32,181 nt of DNA, from NCBI GenBank assembly GCA_934646115.1, contig CAKUEM010000018.1, positions 1 through 32,181 on the forward strand, given 5' to 3'. Positions within the stretch are counted from its first letter, which is position 1, and each line of letters starts with the position of its first letter. Under the pieces are notes generated by a model. The model saw only the letters and a list, made by a program, of their open reading frames with translations. It was not told the origin of the DNA and made no database searches. Shown piece by piece: positions 14,813 to 22,566 of the stretch. Position numbers and translations under genes: made by a program. Origin of the DNA: an uncultured Oscillospiraceae bacterium (GTDB taxonomy: Bacteria > Bacillota > Clostridia > Oscillospirales > JAAYXM01).

Positions 14813-17287
14813 ATGCCAGAACAAAACGTAGTGCGCGTTGCGGTAAGTCAAATTGTGTTTGCGATCGATAAGGCGTATAATTATCGAATTCCGGAGCAGT
14901 TTTATGGAAAAATCAGCCCCGGAATGCGCCTGATGGTGCCGTTTGGGCGCGCAAATCGGCGATGCGAGGCGATGGCGCTCTCGCTGGAGCATCAGGAGGA
15001 CGCGGAGGAGCTTAAAGAAGTGATCGATGTGCTGGATGCCGAGCCGATCCTGGATGAGGATGGGCTGCGGCTTGCCGTTTGGGTGCGCGATCAATGCTTC
15101 TGCACGTTATATGACGTGTTCCGCGCGATGCTGCCGAGCGGGCTTTGGTATCGCTTCGGGCAGGTTTATGTTCCGCGCGAGGGCGCGACGGAGGAAGAAT
15201 TTATCGCCGCGCTGCCCGGCAATTCCAACGCGGCGGAGCTTGCGGAATATTTCCTCCTGCGCAAGAGCGGCGTGGAGGAGAATGCGCTGTGCATGGCGTT
15301 CGGCTTATCAGACGCGAAGCCGCTTTTGAAGCAGTTGCAGGACGCGGGGCTTGTTTCCGTGAAGGACAAGGCGACGCGCAAGGTGGCGGACAAGCGCGTG
15401 CGCATGGCGTCGCTCGCGGTTGACCCCGAGGAGGCGGAAAAATACATCGCGAGCAACAAGAAGCGCGCGCCGGTGCAGTGCGATGTGCTGCGCATGCTTT
15501 GCGATATCGGGCGCGCCACAACGGCGGAGATCGGCTATTTTACCGGCGCGACCGGCGCGGCGATCAACACGCTGGAAAAGCGCGGCATGCTGCAGCTGGA
15601 TGAGATCGAAAGCTTCCGCCGCCCGCAGCTGCCCGAGGTGTCTGAGCCGCAGCAGATCCATTTAAATTATGATCAGGATCGGGTGTATCGCTCGATCTCA
15701 AAGATGATCTGGATGCAAAAATCGGGCGTGGCGATGCTATACGGCGTGACCGGAAGCGGAAAGACGATGGTATATCTCAAGCTGATCGAGGCCGCGCTTG
15801 AGATCGACCGCACGGCGATGCTGCTCGTGCCTGAAATTGCGCTGACGCCGCAGATGCTTGCGCATGTGTATCAGCAGTTCGGCGATCGCGTTGCGGTGAT
15901 GCACAGCGCGCTCTCCGTGGGCGAGCAGCTGGATGAATGGAAGCGCATTCGGAGCGGCGAGGTTTCCGTTGTGGTGGGAACGCGCTCCGCCGTGTTCATG
16001 CCGCTGCCCAATCTCGGGCTGATCATTTTAGACGAAGAGCATGACCATTCTTATAAATCCAACATGGCGCCGCGCTATCACGCGCGCGAGGTGGCGCGCT
16101 TCCGCTGCGTGCAGAACCATGCGATCATGCTGCTCGGCTCTGCCACGCCGTCGGTGGAGAGCATGTATTCCGCGGTGATCGGGCAATATAGCTTTTTCCA
16201 GCTGCCGTATCGATACAATCAGCTGATGATGCCCGAGGTCGTGATCACGAACATGCGCACCGAGCTGCTAAACGGCAACACGGGCGAGATCGGCACGGTG
16301 CTTGCCGAGGAGCTTGAGAAAAACCTGATCGCCGGAAACCAGAGCATTATATTTTTAAACCGGCGCGGGCAGGCGCGCTATGCAAGCTGCGTCAGCTGCG
16401 GCTATGTGCCGGAATGCCCGAATTGCAGCGCGGCGCTGACTTATCATTCGGCAAACGGGCGCTTTATGTGCCACCACTGCGGCTATTCGCAGGTGAGCGC
16501 GGCGCTTTGCCCGAAATGCAGCGCGCCGCTCGCATATATCGGCGCGGGAACGCAAAAAATTGAAGAGGAGCTGCACGAAATGTTCCCCGGCATCCCGGTC
16601 CTCCGCATGGACCGCGACACCGCGACGACCAAGACCGCGCGCGAGCAGATGCTAAAGCGCTTTCAGGAAGAAAAGGTCCCGATTCTGGTCGGCACGCAGA
16701 TGGTTGCGAAGGGGTTCCATTTTGAGGACGTCACGCTGGTTGGCGTGCTCGGCGTGGATCAGCTGCTCTATGCGCCGACCTGGCGCGCGCAGGAGAACAC
16801 GTTTGATTTGATCACGCAGGTGATCGGGCGCGCGGGGCGCGGCGATAAGCGCGGGCGCGCCGTGATCCAGACGCTTTCGAAGGATAATGAGACCGTGCTG
16901 CAGGCCGCTGTGCAGGATTATCGAAGCTTTTTCCGCTCTGAGCTTAGCATGCGCGAGCTGCGCAAGCTGCCGCCGTTTCGCGATATGATCAGCCTTGTGG
17001 TATCCAGCACGTCGGAAAATCAGGCGTATCAGGGCGCGGTGCGCTTGGCGGAGCGGCTGCGCGCCGAGCTGTGCAAGGTATATTCTGAAATGCTCGTCAG
17101 CTTCTATGGCCCGGCGCCCGCTGCGGTGCTGCGCGTCCGCGGGAAGTTCCGCTATCAGCTGACGCTGTGCGGCGAGAACACGCGCGCCCTGCGCACGCTG
17201 CTTTCTGACATGATCTGTGATTTTCAACAGGAGACGAAAAATCGCCGCCTGACCATACTTGTTGATGTGAATACATATGAATTTTAA
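14813..17287 (+). CDS. priA: Primosomal protein N' (replication restart helicase PriA)
   Basis: The 824-residue 3'-to-5' DNA helicase recognises stalled forks and reloads the replisome. The N-terminal fork-binding domain starts VVRVAVSQIVFAIDKAYNYRIP. The helicase has Walker A GVTGSGKT at 311-318 and the DEEH box at 407-410, followed by HDHSYKS. The zinc-binding cysteine pairs start at Cys526 (CVSCGYVPECPNC, then CHHCG and CPKC). ATG 14813 is preceded by a purine-rich GAGGGGCGAAG. In many Bacillota priA follows coaBC; here it follows the repeat arrays, with no obvious strong promoter, so its transcription start is unclear. It leads a run of closely spaced genes to rsgA. Confidence 0.97.
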   Translation: MPEQNVVRVAVSQIVFAIDKAYNYRIPEQFYGKISPGMRLMVPFGRANRRCEAMALSLEHQEDAEELKEVIDVLDAEPILDEDGLRLAVWVRDQCFCTLYDVFRAMLPSGLWYRFGQVYVPREGATEEEFIAALPGNSNAAELAEYFLLRKSGVEENALCMAFGLSDAKPLLKQLQDAGLVSVKDKATRKVADKRVRMASLAVDPEEAEKYIASNKKRAPVQCDVLRMLCDIGRATTAEIGYFTGATGAAINTLEKRGMLQLDEIESFRRPQLPEVSEPQQIHLNYDQDRVYRSISKMIWMQKSGVAMLYGVTGSGKTMVYLKLIEAALEIDRTAMLLVPEIALTPQMLAHVYQQFGDRVAVMHSALSVGEQLDEWKRIRSGEVSVVVGTRSAVFMPLPNLGLIILDEEHDHSYKSNMAPRYHAREVARFRCVQNHAIMLLGSATPSVESMYSAVIGQYSFFQLPYRYNQLMMPEVVITNMRTELLNGNTGEIGTVLAEELEKNLIAGNQSIIFLNRRGQARYASCVSCGYVPECPNCSAALTYHSANGRFMCHHCGYSQVSAALCPKCSAPLAYIGAGTQKIEEELHEMFPGIPVLRMDRDTATTKTAREQMLKRFQEEKVPILVGTQMVAKGFHFEDVTLVGVLGVDQLLYAPTWRAQENTFDLITQVIGRAGRGDKRGRAVIQTLSKDNETVLQAAVQDYRSFFRSELSMRELRKLPPFRDMISLVVSSTSENQAYQGAVRLAERLRAELCKVYSEMLVSFYGPAPAAVLRVRGKFRYQLTLCGENTRALRTLLSDMICDFQQETKNRRLTILVDVNTYEF

Positions 17288-17303
17288 GAGGAGCTGACAA
17301 TTT

Positions 17304-17756
17304 ATGGCAATTCGTAATATTGTGCTGCGTGACGACCCGTGTCTGAGAAAGACTTCGCGCCCGGTCACGAGCTTTGACGCGCGCCTGCATACGCTGCTGG
17401 ACGACATGCGCGAGACGCTGATCGCGGCGGACGGCGTGGGGCTTGCGGCGCCGCAGGTTGGCGTGCTGCGCCGCGTGGTGATCGTGCAGAACGGGATGGA
17501 TTATTTAGAGCTGATCAATCCGGAGATTATCCACGCCGAGGGCGAGCAGGAGGAGGCGGAGGGCTGCCTCAGCATCCCCGGCGTGTGCGGCACGGTGCGC
17601 CGCCCGGGCTTTGTGAAGGTGCGCGCGCAGGACCGGAACGGGAATCATTTCGAAGTGGGCGGCGAGGGGCTTTGCGCCCGCGCGTTCTGCCATGAGATCG
17701 ACCATTTAAACGGCGTGTTATTTACCGATAAAGTGATCGATTATATTGAAAATTAG
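17304..17756 (+). CDS. def: Peptide deformylase
   Basis: The 150-residue metalloenzyme removes the formyl group from nascent N-terminal methionine. All three signature motifs are present: GVGLAAPQVG (about residues 44-53), EGCLSIPG (motif 2, whose Cys is a metal ligand) and HEIDHLNG (motif 3, with two His ligands and catalytic Glu). Size is typical. It lies 16 bases after priA with AAGAGGAG upstream, and is followed at once by fmt. Deformylase and formyltransferase therefore sit as an adjacent pair, as in most bacteria. Confidence 0.97.
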   Translation: MAIRNIVLRDDPCLRKTSRPVTSFDARLHTLLDDMRETLIAADGVGLAAPQVGVLRRVVIVQNGMDYLELINPEIIHAEGEQEEAEGCLSIPGVCGTVRRPGFVKVRAQDRNGNHFEVGGEGLCARAFCHEIDHLNGVLFTDKVIDYIEN

Positions 17757-17766
17757 GGGTTTTTCT

Positions 17767-18711
17767 ATGAAAATTTTGTTTATGGGTACGCCGGATTTTG
17801 CCGTGCCCTCGCTGGAGGCGCTGCTTGCGGCGGGGCACACGATCGCAGGCGCGGTCACGCAGCCGGACCGGCCGGTCGGGCGCGGCATGAAGCTGACGCC
17901 GCCGCCGGTGAAGGCGTGCGCGCTGGCGCATGGCATCCCGGTTTATCAGCCGACGAAGCTGAAGGACGGCGCGCTGCTGCCGCTTTTGCGCGAGCTTGCG
18001 CCCGATGCGATCGCGGTGGTCGCGTATGGGCGGCTTTTGCCGAGCTATATTTTAGATTTTCCGAAATACGGCTGCGTGAATGTGCATGGGTCGCTGCTGC
18101 CGCGATGGCGCGGGGCTGCGCCGATCCAGTGGGCGGTGCTTTCGGGCGATGCGGTGTCCGGCGTATGCACGATGCGCATGGACGAGGGGCTGGACACGGG
18201 CGACGTGATCGAGCGCGCGGAGGTTTCGATCGGCGCGGACGAGACGGCGGAGGCGCTGTTTGAGCGCTTGGCGCTTTTGGGCGCGCGCAAGCTGGTTTCC
18301 ACGATGGCGCTGCTGGAGAGCGGCGCGGCGACGTTTACGCCGCAGCAGGGCGAGGCGACGTATGCGCGCATGCTGACGCGTGAGGACGGCGTGATCGACT
18401 GGGCTGCCCCGGCGCGCACCGTGCGCAACACGATCCGCGGCTGCTATTCCTGGCCGATCGCGACGACGGACTGCGCCGCGGGGCGCATGAAGCTTTACGC
18501 GGCGGCGGCGGGCGAGGCGACAAATGCCGCGCCCGGGACGGTGATCTCCATCGATGCGCGCGGCATGCAGGTCGCCTGCGGCGACGGCGAGAGCGTGTGT
18601 ATCACGCTGCTGCAATTTCCGAACGCGAAGCGCATGGCGCCGGCGGATTATTTCCGCGGGCATCCGAGCATTTTGGGCGAGGTTTTGGGCAAGTCTGGAG
18701 GGACGATATGA
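17767..18711 (+). CDS. fmt: Methionyl-tRNA formyltransferase
   Basis: The 314-residue enzyme transfers a formyl group from 10-formyl-THF to initiator Met-tRNA. It begins MKILFMGTPDFAVPSLEAL. The catalytic Asn and His lie in VNVHGSLLPRWRGAAPIQ and the catalytic Asp in DEGLDTGDVI. A C-terminal OB-like domain (from about residue 205) binds the tRNA. ATG 17767 is preferred over an in-frame codon at 17746, because the family N-terminus begins here and AGGGG overlaps the def stop. Its last bases overlap the next start as ATGA. Confidence 0.97.
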   Translation: MKILFMGTPDFAVPSLEALLAAGHTIAGAVTQPDRPVGRGMKLTPPPVKACALAHGIPVYQPTKLKDGALLPLLRELAPDAIAVVAYGRLLPSYILDFPKYGCVNVHGSLLPRWRGAAPIQWAVLSGDAVSGVCTMRMDEGLDTGDVIERAEVSIGADETAEALFERLALLGARKLVSTMALLESGAATFTPQQGEATYARMLTREDGVIDWAAPARTVRNTIRGCYSWPIATTDCAAGRMKLYAAAAGEATNAAPGTVISIDARGMQVACGDGESVCITLLQFPNAKRMAPADYFRGHPSILGEVLGKSGGTI

Positions 18712-19406
18712 TTTATTGGGGCATTGATATCACGTATATTATTTATGTGCTGCCCGCGCTGATCTTTACGCTGATCGCGCAGGCGGCGGTGCAGTCGGCG
18801 TATCGAAGCGCGTCCGCCATGCGCTGCCGCAGCGGGCTTTCCGGCGCGGGCGCGGCGGAGCGGGTGCTGCGCGCGGCGGGTGTGTCCGGCGTGCGGATCG
18901 AGCCGGTGAGCGGGAAATTATCCGATCATTTTGACCCGAAGGGCAACGTGATCCGCTTGTCTGAGGGCGTGTTTTCCGCGCCGACGATCGCGGCGTGCGG
19001 CATTGCGGCGCACGAATGCGGCCATGCGGTGCAACATGCCAAGGGGTATGCGCCGCTGCGGCTGCGCAATGCGATCATTCCGGTTTCGCAGTTCGGCTCT
19101 GCCGCGGCGATACCGCTGATTTTGCTCGGCTTTTTGTTTCAATTCCAGGCGCTTGTGACCGCGGGGATCCTGTTTTTCGCGGCGGCGGTGCTGTTTCAGC
19201 TGATCACGCTGCCGGTGGAATTCAATGCGTCGCGCCGGGCGATGGCGCTGCTTGAGGATGCGGGCGTGCTTGCGCCGGAGGAGCTGCCGGCGGCGCGGCG
19301 TGTGCTGCGCGCGGCGGCGATGACGTATGTGGCGGCGCTTGCGGTTTCTGTGATGCAGCTTGTGCGCCTGATCGTGCTGTTCGGCGGGCGCAAAAACGAC
19401 AGATAA
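18708..19406 (+). CDS. Neutral zinc metallopeptidase, membrane-anchored (YugP-like)
   Basis: The 232-residue protein belongs to the Zn-dependent peptidase family PF04298. An N-terminal hydrophobic helix (IIYVLPALIFTLIAQAAVQSAY) is followed by a metal-binding HECGH at residues 102-106, with two or three more transmembrane helices (about 125-175 and 205-225). The segment DHFDPKGNVIRLSEGVF before the motif is characteristic. The substrate is unknown. Members commonly sit between fmt and rsmB in Clostridia, as here. The ATG overlaps the fmt stop (ATGA), and GGAGGG lies just upstream. Confidence 0.92.
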   Translation: MIYWGIDITYIIYVLPALIFTLIAQAAVQSAYRSASAMRCRSGLSGAGAAERVLRAAGVSGVRIEPVSGKLSDHFDPKGNVIRLSEGVFSAPTIAACGIAAHECGHAVQHAKGYAPLRLRNAIIPVSQFGSAAAIPLILLGFLFQFQALVTAGILFFAAAVLFQLITLPVEFNASRRAMALLEDAGVLAPEELPAARRVLRAAAMTYVAALAVSVMQLVRLIVLFGGRKNDR

Positions 19407-19425
19407 TAAAAAAGTAGGGGTTTCG

Positions 19426-20745
19426 ATGGCGAAAAGTGCGAGAGAGATCGCGTTTGACTGTTTGCGCGCGTTCCGCCGGAGCGGGACGTGGGCGGACCAA
19501 TATTTGAAGGACGCGCTCGCGAAGGAGCCGCTTTCGCGGCGCGATGCGGCGCTTGCGGCGCAGCTGGTTTACGGCGTGCTGCAAAATCGCGCGCTCATTG
19601 ATTTTTATATTGCGGCGTATTCTTCTGTGCCGTTTGCACGGATCGAGCCGCAGGTTTTGGATATTCTGCGCATCGGCGTGTATCAGATCGCGCTGCTTGA
19701 CCGGATCCCGCCGCATGCGGCGGTGAATGAATCGGTCGCGCTGGTGCGGCGGCATGCGGCGCGCGCGGCGGGCTTTGCCAATGCGCTGCTGCGGCGCGTT
19801 GCGGCAGAGCGCGGGCATCTGCCCGAGCCGGGCGGCGGGCGCGAGGCGCGGCTCGCAGTGCTGACCAGTCATCCGGAATGGCTGGTGCGGCGGCTTTTGG
19901 CGGAGTTTGGCGACGAGGCGGAGCAGATTTTATATGAAAACAACCGCGCGCCCACGATCTGCGCGCGGGTGAATCCGCTCGTGACCGATGTGGCGGGCGC
20001 ATGCAAGGCGCTTGCGGAGGACGGGGTTTCCGCCGCGGCGCATCCGTGGCTGCCCGGCTGCATCACGCTGGCGGAGACCGGGGATATCGCGGCGCTTTCG
20101 GCGTTTCGCGGCGGGTGCTTTCACGTGTGCGATCCGGCGAGCCAGCTGGCGGCGCTGGCGCTTGATGTGCGGCCGGGGATGCGCGTGCTGGACACCTGCG
20201 CCGCGCCGGGCGGGAAGACGTTTTTGCTCGCCGGGCAGCTTGCGGGCGACGGGGTTTTGCAGGCGTGCGACATTCATGAGCACAAGCTTGCGCGGATGCG
20301 GCGCGACGCGGCGCGTTTACATATTTCCAATTTAGAGCTGCTTTGCCGCGATGCGCGCGAGCCGCGCCCGGACTGGGACGCGCGGTGGGACGCGGTGCTT
20401 TGCGATGTGCCGTGCTCCGGGCTGGGCGTGATCCGCAAGAAGCCGGAGATCCGGCTCAAGGCGGAGGAGGAGATCGCGCGGCTGCCCGAGATCCAGCGCG
20501 CGATTTTGGAGCAGGCGGCGCGGTTTGTTGCGCCGGGCGGCGCGCTGGTATATTCAACCTGCACGATCCTGCGCTGCGAGAATGGGCAGGTCGTGGCGGA
20601 TTTTCTGGAGAAGCATCCGGAATTTGCGCGCGAGCGGATGGCGCTGCCGTGCCCGCGGGGCGAAAACGACGGCGAGATCACGCTGCTGCCGCATCGCAAC
20701 GAGACCGACGGATTTTTTATTTGCAAGCTGAGGAGAAGAGCATGA
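19426..20745 (+). CDS. rsmB: 16S rRNA (cytosine-5)-methyltransferase RsmB
   Basis: The 439-residue protein has an N-terminal NusB-like RNA-binding domain (residues 1 to about 130) and a C-terminal Rossmann methyltransferase domain. The SAM-binding motif DTCAAPGGKT is at 256-265. The Pro-Cys motif DVPCSGLG holds Cys330, and the nucleophile Cys379 is in STCTILRCEN. E. coli RsmB methylates C967 of 16S rRNA; specificity here is inferred from domain layout. GTAGGGG precedes ATG 19426 and the stop overlaps rlmN as ATGA. Confidence 0.94.
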   Translation: MAKSAREIAFDCLRAFRRSGTWADQYLKDALAKEPLSRRDAALAAQLVYGVLQNRALIDFYIAAYSSVPFARIEPQVLDILRIGVYQIALLDRIPPHAAVNESVALVRRHAARAAGFANALLRRVAAERGHLPEPGGGREARLAVLTSHPEWLVRRLLAEFGDEAEQILYENNRAPTICARVNPLVTDVAGACKALAEDGVSAAAHPWLPGCITLAETGDIAALSAFRGGCFHVCDPASQLAALALDVRPGMRVLDTCAAPGGKTFLLAGQLAGDGVLQACDIHEHKLARMRRDAARLHISNLELLCRDAREPRPDWDARWDAVLCDVPCSGLGVIRKKPEIRLKAEEEIARLPEIQRAILEQAARFVAPGGALVYSTCTILRCENGQVVADFLEKHPEFARERMALPCPRGENDGEITLLPHRNETDGFFICKLRRRA

Positions 20746-21776
20746 TCGACATCAAATCCATGAATGAGGCGGAGCTTTCCGCCCTTTTGGCGCAATGGGG
20801 CGAGGCGCGGTTTCGCGCGGGGCAGATATTCCGCTGGCTCGCGGGCGGCGCGCGCCGCTTTGATGAAATGACAAATCTTTCAAAGCCATTGCGCGAGAAG
20901 CTTTCTGCGCATTGCGTGCTCAATAATGCCGAGGTGGTGCGCCGCCAGGTCTCGCGCCTGGACGGCACGGTGAAATATCTTTGGCGCTTTTCAGACGGGA
21001 GCTGCGTGGAATCGGTTTTCATGCAGTATAAGCACGGGAACACGATCTGCATCTCCACGCAGGTCGGATGCCGCATGGGCTGCGCGTTTTGCGCCTCGAC
21101 TCTGGGCGGCTTGCGGCGCAATTTGACCCCGGGCGAGATGCTCGAGCAGGTGCTTGCCGCGCAGCTTGATACCGGGATGCGCGTGTCGAACATCGTGCTG
21201 ATGGGCACGGGCGAGCCGCTGGATAATTATGAAAATGTGCTCGCTTTTCTGCGCCTTGTGAGCGCGGAGCACGGATTAAATATCGGAATGCGGCATATTT
21301 CATTGTCTACTTGCGGAATTTGTGATAAAATAAAAGCGCTTGCAGATGAAAATTTGCAGATCACGCTTTCGATCTCGCTGCACGCGCCGGATGATGCGAC
21401 GCGCTCTGAGATCATGCCGATCAACCGGAAGTTTGGCGTGACGCAGCTGATCGAGGCGTGCCGGTATTATTTTGCAAAGACCTCGCGCCGGATCAGCTTT
21501 GAATATACGATGATCCACGGCGTGAGCGACACGGAGGACTGTGCGCGAAATCTGGCGAAGCTGCTTTCCGGGTTTCCGTGCCATGTGAATTTAATTCCGC
21601 TCAACCGCGTGGAGGAGCGGACGCTTGCGCCGTCCTCCCGCGCGGAGATCGACCGGTTTTCCGATTGGCTGACGCGCGCCGGACTGTGCGTGACGGTGCG
21701 CCGCAGCTTGGGCGCGGATATCGACGCCGCGTGCGGACAGCTGCGGAGAAAACAGCTCAATCGTGACGAGTTTTGA
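20742..21776 (+). CDS. rlmN: 23S rRNA/tRNA (adenine-C2)-methyltransferase RlmN, radical SAM
   Basis: The 344-residue radical SAM enzyme methylates C2 of A2503 in 23S rRNA and A37 of certain tRNAs. The Fe-S cluster motif is Cys110, Cys114 and Cys117 (CRMGCAFC). Cys103, seven residues before, and Cys331 (DAACGQLR) match the catalytic pair used to form the methyl-cysteine intermediate. SLHAPDD and LMGTGEPLDNYENV are family signatures. The start ATG 20742 overlaps the rsmB stop, with AGGAGAAGAG as ribosome binding site. Frames that extend upstream of this are the wrong reading frame of rsmB. Confidence 0.97.
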   Translation: MIDIKSMNEAELSALLAQWGEARFRAGQIFRWLAGGARRFDEMTNLSKPLREKLSAHCVLNNAEVVRRQVSRLDGTVKYLWRFSDGSCVESVFMQYKHGNTICISTQVGCRMGCAFCASTLGGLRRNLTPGEMLEQVLAAQLDTGMRVSNIVLMGTGEPLDNYENVLAFLRLVSAEHGLNIGMRHISLSTCGICDKIKALADENLQITLSISLHAPDDATRSEIMPINRKFGVTQLIEACRYYFAKTSRRISFEYTMIHGVSDTEDCARNLAKLLSGFPCHVNLIPLNRVEERTLAPSSRAEIDRFSDWLTRAGLCVTVRRSLGADIDAACGQLRRKQLNRDEF

Positions 21777-21780
21777 GGAA

Positions 21781-21816
21781 AGGAGACATAATCGGGCAGA
21801 ATTTCCCGATTATATG
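21781..21816 (+). promoter_or_regulatory. Ribosome binding site separated from the prpC start by a perfect hairpin
   Basis: AGGAG (21781-21785) is 28 bases from ATG 21814, too far for normal initiation. The gap is filled by a perfect inverted repeat: ATAATCGGG (21788-21796) pairs with CCCGATTAT (21805-21813) around CAGAATTT. Folding would bring AGGAG to within 2 bases of ATG 21814 or 11 bases of the in-frame ATG 21823. There is no U-tract, so it is not a terminator. Confidence 0.6.
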
Positions 21817-22554
21817 GATGCCATGAACGTTTGGGGCATGAGTGATGTGGGGCGTGTTCGCGAGCTGAACGAGGATACGTTTCGCATTGCGCGCGCAGAC
21901 GATGGGATTACGGCGCTTTGCGTGGTGTGCGACGGGATGGGCGGCGCGAAGGCGGGCAATATCGCAAGCCGGATGGCGGCCGACGAGTTTTTGCGCGTGA
22001 TGCAGGACGGCGCGTATCAAACCCTGCCTGCGAAGCCGCTCGAGCGCCTGATGCGAAAGGCGATGGAGGGCGCGAACCGCGCGATCCACCGCCGCGCGGC
22101 GGAGGAGCCGGATTGCAGCGGCATGGGCACAACGCTGGTTGCCTGCGTGCTGCATGATGCGCAGGCGACGGTGCTCAACGTGGGCGATTCGCGCGCGTAT
22201 CATATCGGCGCGGGCGGGATCACCCGCGTGACGCGCGACCATTCTCTGGTGGAGGATATGCTGCGGCATGGCGAGATCACAGAGCTTGAGGCGCGCGAGC
22301 ACCCCAGCAAAAACCTGATCACGCGCGCGGTGGGAACAGACGCCGAGATCGATGGCGATTTTTATTCGATCGCGCTCGGCGAGGGGGAGTTCCTGCTGCT
22401 TTGCAGCGATGGGCTGAGCAATCTCGTGAGCGAGCAGGAGATCCTGTATGAAGTGCTGTATGGCGACCCGGCCGGCGCGCCCGCGCGCCTTTGCGAGATC
22501 GCAAATTCACGCGGCGGATTCGATAATATCACCGTCGTTATCTTGACGCGCTAG
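21814..22554 (+). CDS. prpC: PP2C-type serine/threonine phosphatase PrpC (Stp)
   Basis: This metal-dependent phosphatase reverses phosphorylation by the PASTA kinase encoded next to it. Motifs are intact: VGRVRELNEDTF, VVCDGMGGAKAG with the metal-binding Asp, GDSRAY, LLCSDGLSNLV and GGFDNITVV. From ATG 21814 the protein is 246 residues. ATG 21823 (243 residues) fits PrpC N-termini equally well. An in-frame GTG at 21763 inside rlmN is also possible (263 residues) but has only GGAG at about 15 bases. A hairpin between the best ribosome binding site and the ATGs may decide the start. It precedes prkC by 12 bases. Confidence 0.95.
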   Translation: MDAMNVWGMSDVGRVRELNEDTFRIARADDGITALCVVCDGMGGAKAGNIASRMAADEFLRVMQDGAYQTLPAKPLERLMRKAMEGANRAIHRRAAEEPDCSGMGTTLVACVLHDAQATVLNVGDSRAYHIGAGGITRVTRDHSLVEDMLRHGEITELEAREHPSKNLITRAVGTDAEIDGDFYSIALGEGEFLLLCSDGLSNLVSEQEILYEVLYGDPAGAPARLCEIANSRGGFDNITVVILTR

Positions 22555-22566
22555 GAGGGCAGGGAC

